The notes under the pieces: generated by a model
Told to the model about the DNA's origin: nothing
Database searches by the model: none
Seen by the model: only the letters and a program-made list of their open reading frames with translations
Assembly: GCA_035606355.1 (NCBI GenBank)
Contig: DATNFO010000040.1
Span: 75,569 to 139,568, forward strand
Reading direction: 5' to 3'
Source: Sulfopaludibacter sp035606355
GTDB lineage: Bacteria; Acidobacteriota; Terriglobia; Bryobacterales; Bryobacteraceae
DNA length: 64,000 nt
Part shown: positions 8,680 through 16,259 of the stretch, one piece after another
Numbering within the stretch: position 1 is the first letter of the stretch
How the letters are laid out: every line of letters begins with the position of its first letter
Position numbers and translations under genes: made by a program

Positions 8680-10550
8680 AGTTATTGCTTACTTTGGCGG
8701 CGTTTGCGGCCGTGGCAACGGCGCAGACCAAGCAGGTGCCGCCACCGGGGATTGCGATCGGGGCTGGCGATCGCGCCGAACTGCAGGCCGGGCTCGATCA
8801 TCTTCGCGGGGAGATTGCAAGGCTGAAAGGCAACCCGCTGCTGCCGGACGTCGAGATCTACAGCGAAGCGGTCCGATACGCGCTGCAGTACAACGAATTC
8901 TTCAAGGCGGACGAGGTGGGCAAGGCGCGTGCGCTGCTGCAACACGGGGAAGAGCGCGCGGCTGCACTGGCTGCTGGAAAGGCGCCCTGGACTACTGCCA
9001 CGGGCCTCATCGTACGAGGCTATATATCGAAAATCGACAAGAGCGTGCAGCCGTACGGGCTCGTTATGCCGGCTTCGTACTCGCCGGAAGTTCCGCACCG
9101 GTGGCGGCTGGATGCGTGGTTCCATGGCCGCAACGAGACGCTCAGCGAAGTCAACTTTCTGGCGGACCGGGAGAAGAATAAGGGAGAGTTCACGCCTCGC
9201 GACACGATTGTGCTCCACTTATACGGACGTTTCTGCAACGCGAGTAAGTTCGCGGGCCAAGTGGATTTCTTCGAAGCGCTGAACGACGTGAAGCGGCACT
9301 ATGCGATTGACGAGGACCGGATTCTGGTGCGCGGTTTCAGCATGGGAGGCGCGTCGGCGTGGCATATCGGCGCGCATTACGCGGGGCTGTGGGCCGCGGT
9401 AGCGCCGGGAGCGGGTTTCAGCGAGACCATGCAATATCAGAAACTGCATACCTCCGGTCCCGGAGCGCCGCCCGAATGGGAGCAGAAGCTGTTCCACTTA
9501 TACGACGCAGTGGATTATGCGGCGAATCTATATAACACGGTAACTGTGGCTTACAACGGCGAACTCGATCCGCAGAAGCAGGCCGCGGACATAATGGAAC
9601 GCGCCATGAGCGAGGAAGGCATGCGGCTCATGCGGATTACCGGTCCGCAGACGCAGCACAAGTACCATCCGGATTCGAAAGTGGAGATCGATCGCATTCT
9701 GGATGCCGCCGCCCGGCGCGGGCGCGATCCGTATCCGCGGACGCTGAGGTTCACCACATGGACGCTGGCGTATAACCGGATGAAGTGGCTTACCGTGGAT
9801 GCTCTGGGCGAACACTGGCAGCGTGCGCGCGTAGATGCAGACATCACAGGGGATTCAGCCGTGACGCTCCGGACGACCAACGTGACGGCGCTGACGCTGG
9901 AGTTTGAGCCTGGCGGCTGCCCGCTGAACGTGGCGAGCAAGGTGGGAGTAACGCTGGACGGCCAGACCGTCACGGCGCCGGGTCCCATGTCCGACCGGTC
10001 CTGGATCGCGCATTTCCGGAAAGCGGGGCCGCGGTGGACGGTGGCGGATTCCGCGGAAATGCCGGGCCTGCACAAGCGGCATGGACTGCAAGGACCTATC
10101 GACGACGCTTTTCTGGACAGCTTCGTTTTTGTGACGCCGACGGGCACGCCCGCGGATTGGGTGAAGACGGAAGAAGCGGAGGCCATCCGGCAGTGGCGCA
10201 CTCAGTTTCGCGGAGAGCCGCAAGTGCGCACGGACCGGGATTTGACGGAGGCCGATATCGCGAGCAGCAACCTGATTCTTTGGGGCGACCCGGAAAGCAA
10301 CCGGATCATCCAGCGAATCGCGGACCGGCTGCCGGTGAAGTGGAGCGCGGGCACGATACCCGTTCTGATTTATCCGAATCCCTTAAACCCGAAGAAGTAC
10401 GTTGTACTGAACAGCGGTTTCACGTTTGCCGCAGCGGCGAATTCCAGCAACGCGAGGCAGACGCCGAAGCTGCCGGACTGGGCGATTCGGGACGCCGCAG
10501 GCAGAGTGATATCGGCCGGGTTCTTCAACGAAGAGTGGGGCTATCGCTGA
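8676..10550 (+). CDS. Secreted alpha/beta hydrolase (prolyl-oligopeptidase/esterase type)
   Basis: 624 residues starting at a GTG that overlaps the stop of the Asp-box gene. A signal peptide covers about 1-16. The nucleophile elbow is G-F-S-M-G with Ser222, preceded by a YxxDEDRI-type segment, as in S9-like and PHB-depolymerase-like esterases. A candidate acid is in the YNGELDP region and a candidate His in TQHKYHP. The C-terminal 250 residues are beta-rich and unassigned. The substrate is unknown; coupling to a propeller protein suggests peptide or polysaccharide-ester turnover. The 3' end overlaps the convergent kinase gene by 10 nt. Confidence 0.75.
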   Translation: MKLLLTLAAFAAVATAQTKQVPPPGIAIGAGDRAELQAGLDHLRGEIARLKGNPLLPDVEIYSEAVRYALQYNEFFKADEVGKARALLQHGEERAAALAAGKAPWTTATGLIVRGYISKIDKSVQPYGLVMPASYSPEVPHRWRLDAWFHGRNETLSEVNFLADREKNKGEFTPRDTIVLHLYGRFCNASKFAGQVDFFEALNDVKRHYAIDEDRILVRGFSMGGASAWHIGAHYAGLWAAVAPGAGFSETMQYQKLHTSGPGAPPEWEQKLFHLYDAVDYAANLYNTVTVAYNGELDPQKQAADIMERAMSEEGMRLMRITGPQTQHKYHPDSKVEIDRILDAAARRGRDPYPRTLRFTTWTLAYNRMKWLTVDALGEHWQRARVDADITGDSAVTLRTTNVTALTLEFEPGGCPLNVASKVGVTLDGQTVTAPGPMSDRSWIAHFRKAGPRWTVADSAEMPGLHKRHGLQGPIDDAFLDSFVFVTPTGTPADWVKTEEAEAIRQWRTQFRGEPQVRTDRDLTEADIASSNLILWGDPESNRIIQRIADRLPVKWSAGTIPVLIYPNPLNPKKYVVLNSGFTFAAAANSSNARQTPKLPDWAIRDAAGRVISAGFFNEEWGYR

Positions 10551-11572
10551 ACGCGTCCGGAGCCGCCGCCTTTGAGCAGGCTATTCACTTCATCGACTGT
10601 GACGCGGTTGAAATCGCCGATCACAGAGTGCTTCAGGCAACTCGCCGCGACGGCGAACTCCAACGCTTGCGCGTGGTCCTCTAATGCCAGCATGCCGTAG
10701 ATGAGGCCGGCTGCGAAGCTATCGCCGCCGCCGACGCGATCCACGATGTGCGTGATTTCGTAGTGTCGGCTGGTGAGGAACTTCGACCGGTCATTGAGGC
10801 AAGCGCCCCAGCCATTGTGCGATGCGCTGTGCGATTCGCGCAGGGTGACGGCGATGGCTTTGAGCGTTCCGAATTCCTCCAGCACGCGAACGGTCAGCTT
10901 CTCGTACGCCGAGTGGTCCAACTTGCCCGATTCGACGTCAACGGAAGCCGCAATCCCCAGAGCTTTCTGCACATCTTCTTCATTGGCGATCGCGATATCG
11001 ACATACTGCACGAGCTCGCGCATGACTTCCGAAGCCTGCTTCCCGTATTTCCAGAGGTTCTTGCGATAGTTCAGGTCGCAGGAAACGGTGAGGCCTTTCT
11101 CTCTGGCGCGCTTTGCTCCTTCGATGGAAAGCGCTGCCGCGCCGGCGCTCAGCGCGGGCGTGATGCCGGTGACGTGGAACCAGCCCGCGCCCTGCAGCGT
11201 TGCGTCCCAATCGATATCGCCCGGCTGCGCCTGCGCGATGGAGCTGTAATCGCGGTCGTAGACCACTTTGGAGGCGCGCTGATTGGCGCCCGCTTCCAGG
11301 AAGTAAATGCCGACGCGGCCTTTACGCCGCACGATCTTCGAAGTGTCTACGCCGAAGCGGCGCAATTCGGAAACGGCGGCATCGGCGATGGCGTTTTCAG
11401 GCAGAGCGGTGACGAAGCTCGCGGGCACTCCGAAGGCGGCGAGGGACACGGCGACGTTGGCTTCACCGCCGCCAAAGGTCGCCTGAAATTGCGGCGTTTG
11501 CAGAAAACGCTCGAACCCCGGCGGGGCGAGCCGGAGCATGATTTCTCCGAAAGTAACAACGTGAGTGTTCAT
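10541..11572 (-). CDS. PfkB-family sugar kinase, 2-keto-3-deoxygluconate kinase-like
   Basis: 343 residues from the ATG at 11570-11572; the frame is open further upstream but MNTHVVTFGEIMLRLAPPG is the classical family N-terminus. Family signatures are GGGEANVAVSLAAFG near residue 35 and the C-terminal VGGGDSFAAG with the catalytic Asp. The GEIMLRL start and length fit KDG kinases, which phosphorylate the 2-keto-3-deoxygluconate formed from pectin and alginate uronates. A pectinase gene lies elsewhere in the window, but substrate assignment remains an inference; fructokinase or ribokinase activity is possible. Confidence 0.8.
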   Translation of the reverse strand: MNTHVVTFGEIMLRLAPPGFERFLQTPQFQATFGGGEANVAVSLAAFGVPASFVTALPENAIADAAVSELRRFGVDTSKIVRRKGRVGIYFLEAGANQRASKVVYDRDYSSIAQAQPGDIDWDATLQGAGWFHVTGITPALSAGAAALSIEGAKRAREKGLTVSCDLNYRKNLWKYGKQASEVMRELVQYVDIAIANEEDVQKALGIAASVDVESGKLDHSAYEKLTVRVLEEFGTLKAIAVTLRESHSASHNGWGACLNDRSKFLTSRHYEITHIVDRVGGGDSFAAGLIYGMLALEDHAQALEFAVAASCLKHSVIGDFNRVTVDEVNSLLKGGGSGRVQR

Positions 11573-11661
11573 TGTTTTCGAAAGCTCAGTATAGCTTTGG
11601 ATGAAGCCGTCCAGTGGGCTGGTAGCTGCAATCTGCGTATACGGAGAAGGAGTGAGCACGC

Positions 11662-12201
11662 ATGACTCTGAAATTGTCTTTTGTCGCACTTGCGTTGGCA
11701 GGCCTGATCGGCTGCGCGAATAACCGCGCGCCGGACGTAGCGGGGAAAGTCAGAGACTCGCTGAAGCAGGCGGGTTTGAATAGCGTCACGGTATCGCAGG
11801 ATCGCGATAAGGGCGTGGTCACGTTGGGCGGCAACGTGGCGCAAGCGGAGCAGAAGTCCCAGGCGGAGCAGATCGCGCAACCACTGGTGGGCGGGCAGGT
11901 GGTGGCCAATGAGATCGCAGTGTTGCCGAAGGGCGACAGCGCGGCACGCGCGGTGGATTCGGACCTCGACAAAGGCATTGAAGCGAACCTGGATGCCGCG
12001 CTCGCGCAATCGAACATCAAAGGGGTCCGGCACAGCACAAAGAACGGCGTGGTTACGCTGAAGGGCGAGCTGGCAACGCCGCAGATGCGTGCGGACATCG
12101 AGCGGATGGCGACCGGAGTCCCGAATGTGCAGCAGGTTGTCAATGAGATCGAGGTGAAAAACCAGAGGGCTACCAGTTCTTCGGCCGACCGGTCGCGGTG
12201 A
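11662..12201 (+). CDS. BON-domain lipoprotein (two BON repeats)
   Basis: 179 residues behind AAGGAG. The signal peptide ends in a lipobox (LIGC, Cys18), so the protein is lipid-anchored, probably at the outer membrane. Two BON domains follow (about 26-90 and 97-165), each with a GVVTL(G/K)G core strand. BON proteins (OsmY, DolP) bind membranes and stabilise the envelope. It is divergent from the kinase gene, and the 89-nt intergenic region must hold both promoters. Its last codons contain the palindrome CGACCGGTCG (12187-12196), the core of the repeat that fills the next gap. Confidence 0.85.
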   Translation: MTLKLSFVALALAGLIGCANNRAPDVAGKVRDSLKQAGLNSVTVSQDRDKGVVTLGGNVAQAEQKSQAEQIAQPLVGGQVVANEIAVLPKGDSAARAVDSDLDKGIEANLDAALAQSNIKGVRHSTKNGVVTLKGELATPQMRADIERMATGVPNVQQVVNEIEVKNQRATSSSADRSR

Positions 12202-12203
12202 AG

Positions 12204-12372
12204 TGAGTCGGCGCTCCGCGCCGATGGGCGAACTCCGTTCGCCGCAACGGGAAAGATTCCTGTTGCCACGTGCCGACAGTAATCCTTCCTGTCGGGTCGC
12301 GCGGAGCGCGACTGCTCGCGGATTAAGGGTGAAATGGCCAAATTCCAGGAGTCGGCGCTCCGCGCCGATTTG
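12204..12372. repeat. Cluster of six palindromes with TCC/GGA-type loops
   Basis: Successive hairpins: TCGGCGC stem with loop TCC (12208-12224); GGCGAAC stem with loop TCC (12227-12243); a 9-bp stem beginning CAACGGG with loop AGA (12245-12265); a CCGACAG-based stem with loop TCC (about 12275-12297); GTCGCGC stem with loop GGA just after; then a second TCGGCGC/TCC hairpin near 12353-12369. Nearly the whole 202-nt gap between the convergent BON and porin genes is made of them. No gene is seen. Confidence 0.85.
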
Positions 12373-12403
12373 GGACCGGGCAGGAGCCCGGCGGATACTA
12401 GCG

Positions 12404-13717
12404 CTACCGGCCGGCGGTGACGTGGAGCCTGAGAGAGGGCGCCCAAACCGGTCCGCGGTCCCGGTTGTAGGCGGGGTTGGCGATGTGCTGCAGGTCCAGT
12501 GAGACGAACAAATGGCCGGTCAGCTTTGCCTGGTAATAGGTTTCGCTGGTGGTTTCCCGACCGTAACGAAGGGCTCCGTCCCCGATCAGGAAATCCAGGC
12601 CGCCGCGTGAAAGATACGCGGCGTGCACGGCGCTGAGGCCTGCGGCAGTGACCTCCGTTGCGATGGTGTCGTTCGGCCGGTTCCATCGTGACCCGTCCAG
12701 GGAGACGCCGATGGTGGCGAGGCGGTCCATCACCGTGAACGCGAAACTCTCCGTTTTACCGTCATTCCATCCGAGGCGGCTGAAAAGGCCGAGCCCCTTG
12801 GCGATCTCCTGGTCCGCGCTCATTCCGAAGCCGTACTTCAGGGCGCCGATGCGGCGGGTGGCAGTGACGTCCGGGCGTCCGGGCATGCGCAACGCGCCGG
12901 CGTAGCTGCCCATATCGCCGCGATTCTGGTAATGCAGCACGCGGACTGCGCCTTCGTGGCCGCTGAAGTTGGTGCGGTATTCGCCCTCAAACATATCCGA
13001 ACGATCGCGGAACAGGCGCCGATCGAAGCGCAGGCCGTTGGCTACGCGAGGCATCGCGGCGCTACCATAGCGCGCGCTCCACCGGCGGGTGTGAAACTCG
13101 TGCACCCAGCCCCAGGTGTAGCCGCGCGTATCGGCGGGGTAATCCCACGCGCCGTTGTACATCACCGCCCAGCCCATGAACTGCGTGCGAGGATCGTGGG
13201 AATAGCGGTTCTGGTCGAAGAAATCGGTGACGGTGAAACGTCCGGCGACGATGGTGTAGCGCGTCATGGGGCGGGCATTGCCGAGCTGATTCTCGTCACT
13301 CTCCCGCTTTTCCATTTCCGGGCCGAAGCCGAAGTCGTGCTGCACGTAGACGCGGGCCAGATATGGTTTCGGCGTGGCGGTGGCGACGCGCGGCATTTCT
13401 CCGTTGGGAAAATTCGCGATTCCGGTGGTGCCGCTGAAAGCGCGGCCGCCGGCGATCTCGGGGTCGAAATAGAATTGCGTGTGTTTCGCCGCCTGCCATC
13501 CGAAGAATAGAGTGCTCGTTAGCGAAACTTCCGCCTCGGCGTGCGCGGCCAGACTGAGCGGACCCGAATACGCCGCGTCGAAGGCGGGATGAAACTGCCC
13601 GATCGAAGTGGCTTGAAAGAACAGGTTCCATTTCTGCGCGTCATCGTCAGTGTTCTGGGTCTGCGCGTGGCAGGCTGCAACGGCGAGTAAGAGGAGAAAA
13701 CGCGGCATCATTTTCAT
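12404..13717 (-). CDS. Outer-membrane carbohydrate porin, OprB-like
   Basis: 437 residues from the ATG at 13715-13717; a longer in-frame extension upstream is only antisense to the next gene. A signal peptide (about 1-18, cleavage near CHA-QT) precedes a region of alternating hydrophobic and aromatic strands with segments such as QWNLFFQATSIGQFHPAF and AHAEAEVSLTSTLFFGW, typical of the OprB/carbohydrate-selective porin family. It would admit sugars across the outer membrane. It is divergent from the NamZ fusion gene, sharing a 45-nt promoter region. Confidence 0.75.
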   Translation of the reverse strand: MKMMPRFLLLLAVAACHAQTQNTDDDAQKWNLFFQATSIGQFHPAFDAAYSGPLSLAAHAEAEVSLTSTLFFGWQAAKHTQFYFDPEIAGGRAFSGTTGIANFPNGEMPRVATATPKPYLARVYVQHDFGFGPEMEKRESDENQLGNARPMTRYTIVAGRFTVTDFFDQNRYSHDPRTQFMGWAVMYNGAWDYPADTRGYTWGWVHEFHTRRWSARYGSAAMPRVANGLRFDRRLFRDRSDMFEGEYRTNFSGHEGAVRVLHYQNRGDMGSYAGALRMPGRPDVTATRRIGALKYGFGMSADQEIAKGLGLFSRLGWNDGKTESFAFTVMDRLATIGVSLDGSRWNRPNDTIATEVTAAGLSAVHAAYLSRGGLDFLIGDGALRYGRETTSETYYQAKLTGHLFVSLDLQHIANPAYNRDRGPVWAPSLRLHVTAGR

Positions 13718-13762
13718 TTTGCCGGAATCGCGGGTCCACGAACCGTGAAAAAACGATGACAT

Positions 13763-16108
13763 ATGATAGAGGATATGAAGCTCTTTTGGTGCGCCGCGCT
13801 CGCCGCCACCGCTCTTTGCGCGCAGACGTTCACGGGCGCCGATGCAATCGACCGGACCATTAACGACGCCGTAGCGCAACACAAAATGCCCGGCGCGGTC
13901 CTGGTGATCGGCCATGACGGCCAGGTGGTCTACCGGAAGGCGTACGGAAATCGCGCGCTCGTCCCCGCGGTAGAGGCGATGACGGTGGACACGGTTTTCG
14001 ATCTCGCGTCGCTCACGAAAGTCATCGCCACGACCACGAGCCTGATGAAGCTTTTCGACGAGGGCAAGTTCCGGCTCAACGACCCGATCACGCAATACAT
14101 CCCGGAGTTCGAAGGGGGCAAGAGCACCATTACCATTCGCAACCTGATGACCCATTTTTCCGGACTGCGCCCCGACCTGACGCTGTCGCCCGCCTGGAGC
14201 GGCTACGAAACGGGCATGAAGATGGCGTATGCCGAGATGCCGGCGAATCCGCCGGGCACGCACTTCCTGTATAGCGACATCAATTTTGAATTGCTCGGCG
14301 AACTGGTGCACCGCCTCAGCGGGGAAATGCTGAATGCCTACGCGCGCCAGAATATTTTCCTGCCGCTGGGGATGAAGGATACGATGTTCCTGCCGCCGGT
14401 GTCTATGCTTGCGCGCATCGCGCCGACACAGCGCGACCCGCTCAACGGCGTTCCGCTGCGCGGCGTAGTGCACGATCCGACGGCTCGGTACATGGGCGGC
14501 GTAGCGGGGCACGCGGGTTTGTTTTCGACCGCCGATGACCTTTCCCGGTTTGCGCAGATGCTCATCAATGGGGGCACGCTCGATGGCGTGAAGATCGCGA
14601 GCGCGCTGACGGTGGAGAAATTCACGGAGCCGCAGAGCCCCGCCGATCAGCCTATTCTGCGCGGTCTGGGGTGGGATATCGATTCGCCGTTCTCCAGCAA
14701 TCGCGGCGAGTTGTTTCCGATCGGCTCGTTTGGACACACGGGCTTCACGGGCACGTCAATCTGGATCGACCCATCGACGAAGAGCTACGTCATTTTGCTG
14801 ACGAACGCGGTGCATCCGGACGGGCATGGGAGTGTGGTGGCGCTGCGCACGAAGGTGGCGACGATCGCCGCGGCGTCGCTGGGCATTCCCTCTCAAGGTG
14901 TGACGCTTACGGGCTATGACGAAACGCTGGCGGCGGCGGGGTTCCGGCGCGAAGAGAATCGCACGGGCGCGACAAAGACGGGACTGGATGTGCTGGAGTC
15001 GCAGGGCTTCCGGCCGTTCGCGGGAAAGCGGATCGGGCTGATCACGAATCAGACGGGCCTGGACGCCGCGGGCCGCCGGAACATCGACGTGATGGTGCAG
15101 GCCGGCGTGAAGATCGGCGCGCTGTTTTCGCCCGAGCACGGCTTCGGCGGGGTGGAGGACCGGCCGGGTATTGAGGACGCGGTGGACAAGGCGACGGGGC
15201 TGAAGATCTACAGCCTGTACGGCAAAACGAACCGGCCGACGCCCGAGATGCTGCAGGGTCTGGACGCGCTGGTGTTCGACATTCAGGACGTGGGCGCCCG
15301 GTTCTACACGTACGAGACCACGATGAGCTATTGCATGGAAGCCGCGGCGAAAGCGGGCATTCCGTATTACGTGCTGGACCGGCCGAATCCGGTATCGGGA
15401 GTGCATGTGGAAGGTCCGCTGCTGGATGCTTCGAATACCAGTTTTGTGGGTTCGTTCGCGGGGCTTCCGACGCGGCATGGCATGACGATGGGCGAGCTTG
15501 CGCAAATGTTCAATGTGGAAAAGAAGATCGGCGCCAATCTCACAGTGATCCGGATGGAGGATTGGCATCGGGGCGATTGGTTCGACAATACGGGCCTGCC
15601 GTGGATCAATCCGTCGCCGAATATGCGGAGCTTGAATGCGGCGACACTGTACCCGGGGCTCTGCTTTCTGGAGTTCGCGAAGAATTTTTCGATGGGTCGC
15701 GGGACGGATGCTCCGTTCGAGCAGGTGGGCGCGGATTTCATCAAAGGGCGTGAGCTTGCGGAGTATCTCAATAAGAGGCTGATTCCGGGAGTTCGCGTTT
15801 ATGCGACGACGTTTACTCCCACGGAATCGAATTTCAAGGGCGTGCAGATTCAGGGCGTCCGGTTTGTGATTACGAATCGTGATGTATTCGATTCGACGCG
15901 TTTGGGGCTGGAGCTGGCGAGCGCGATTCAGGAGTTGTACGCCGGAAGGATCGATCTGGCCGGCGGCAAACGCTTGATTGGCAGCAACGACGCGATCCGC
16001 CGGCTGAAGGCAGGGGAAAGCGCCCGCACGATTCAGGCGAGCTGGCAGGACGCTTTGAACGCGTTCCTGGCGACGCGTGAAAAATACCTTCTTTACAAAC
16101 AGCAGTAG
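13763..16108 (+). CDS. Secreted serine beta-lactamase-like hydrolase fused to NamZ-type exo-N-acetylmuramidase (DUF1343)
   Basis: 781 residues with a signal peptide ending near residue 21. Residues about 25-385 are a class C beta-lactamase/esterase domain: SLTK (Ser83, Lys86), YSD as second motif and HTG as third. Residues about 405-781 are a DUF1343 domain (GLITNQTG, FSPEHGF, ALVFDIQDVGARFYTYETTM, LDRPNP), the family of Bacillus YbbC/NamZ, an exo-beta-N-acetylmuramidase. In Bacillus, ybbC and the beta-lactamase-like ybbE are separate neighbouring genes; here one protein carries both. The likely role is degradation of peptidoglycan fragments. The ATG at 13775 is an alternative start. Confidence 0.87.
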   Translation: MIEDMKLFWCAALAATALCAQTFTGADAIDRTINDAVAQHKMPGAVLVIGHDGQVVYRKAYGNRALVPAVEAMTVDTVFDLASLTKVIATTTSLMKLFDEGKFRLNDPITQYIPEFEGGKSTITIRNLMTHFSGLRPDLTLSPAWSGYETGMKMAYAEMPANPPGTHFLYSDINFELLGELVHRLSGEMLNAYARQNIFLPLGMKDTMFLPPVSMLARIAPTQRDPLNGVPLRGVVHDPTARYMGGVAGHAGLFSTADDLSRFAQMLINGGTLDGVKIASALTVEKFTEPQSPADQPILRGLGWDIDSPFSSNRGELFPIGSFGHTGFTGTSIWIDPSTKSYVILLTNAVHPDGHGSVVALRTKVATIAAASLGIPSQGVTLTGYDETLAAAGFRREENRTGATKTGLDVLESQGFRPFAGKRIGLITNQTGLDAAGRRNIDVMVQAGVKIGALFSPEHGFGGVEDRPGIEDAVDKATGLKIYSLYGKTNRPTPEMLQGLDALVFDIQDVGARFYTYETTMSYCMEAAAKAGIPYYVLDRPNPVSGVHVEGPLLDASNTSFVGSFAGLPTRHGMTMGELAQMFNVEKKIGANLTVIRMEDWHRGDWFDNTGLPWINPSPNMRSLNAATLYPGLCFLEFAKNFSMGRGTDAPFEQVGADFIKGRELAEYLNKRLIPGVRVYATTFTPTESNFKGVQIQGVRFVITNRDVFDSTRLGLELASAIQELYAGRIDLAGGKRLIGSNDAIRRLKAGESARTIQASWQDALNAFLATREKYLLYKQQ

Positions 16109-16198
16109 TAGGTACCGGCCTCCCGGCCGGTACAAGGCGACCGGAGGTCGCCCGGCGAGCTCCGCTCGCCTGCAACCGGTCAGGAGACCGGTCGCTAC
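16109..16198. repeat. Four consecutive GGA/TCC-loop palindromes
   Basis: Starting at the base after the NamZ-fusion stop codon: GTACCGGCC stem, loop TCCC (16112-16133); GCGACC stem, loop GGA (16137-16151); GGCGAGC stem, loop TCC (16154-16170); ACCGGTC stem, loop AGGA (16175-16192). The stems are unrelated to each other except the last, which is the family B core. The gene pair here is convergent, so this is a shared 3' region. Confidence 0.9.
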
Positions 16199-16259
16199 GT
16201 CCGCATCACGTCGATGATAGAAACTATCGGGCCGCGAAGCGAATGTCCAAAGTCGCCAC

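Noticed and set aside
13718..14737. Long N-terminal extension of the porin frame
   Set aside because: It runs antisense through the serine-hydrolase domain; the porin signal peptide starts cleanly at 13717.
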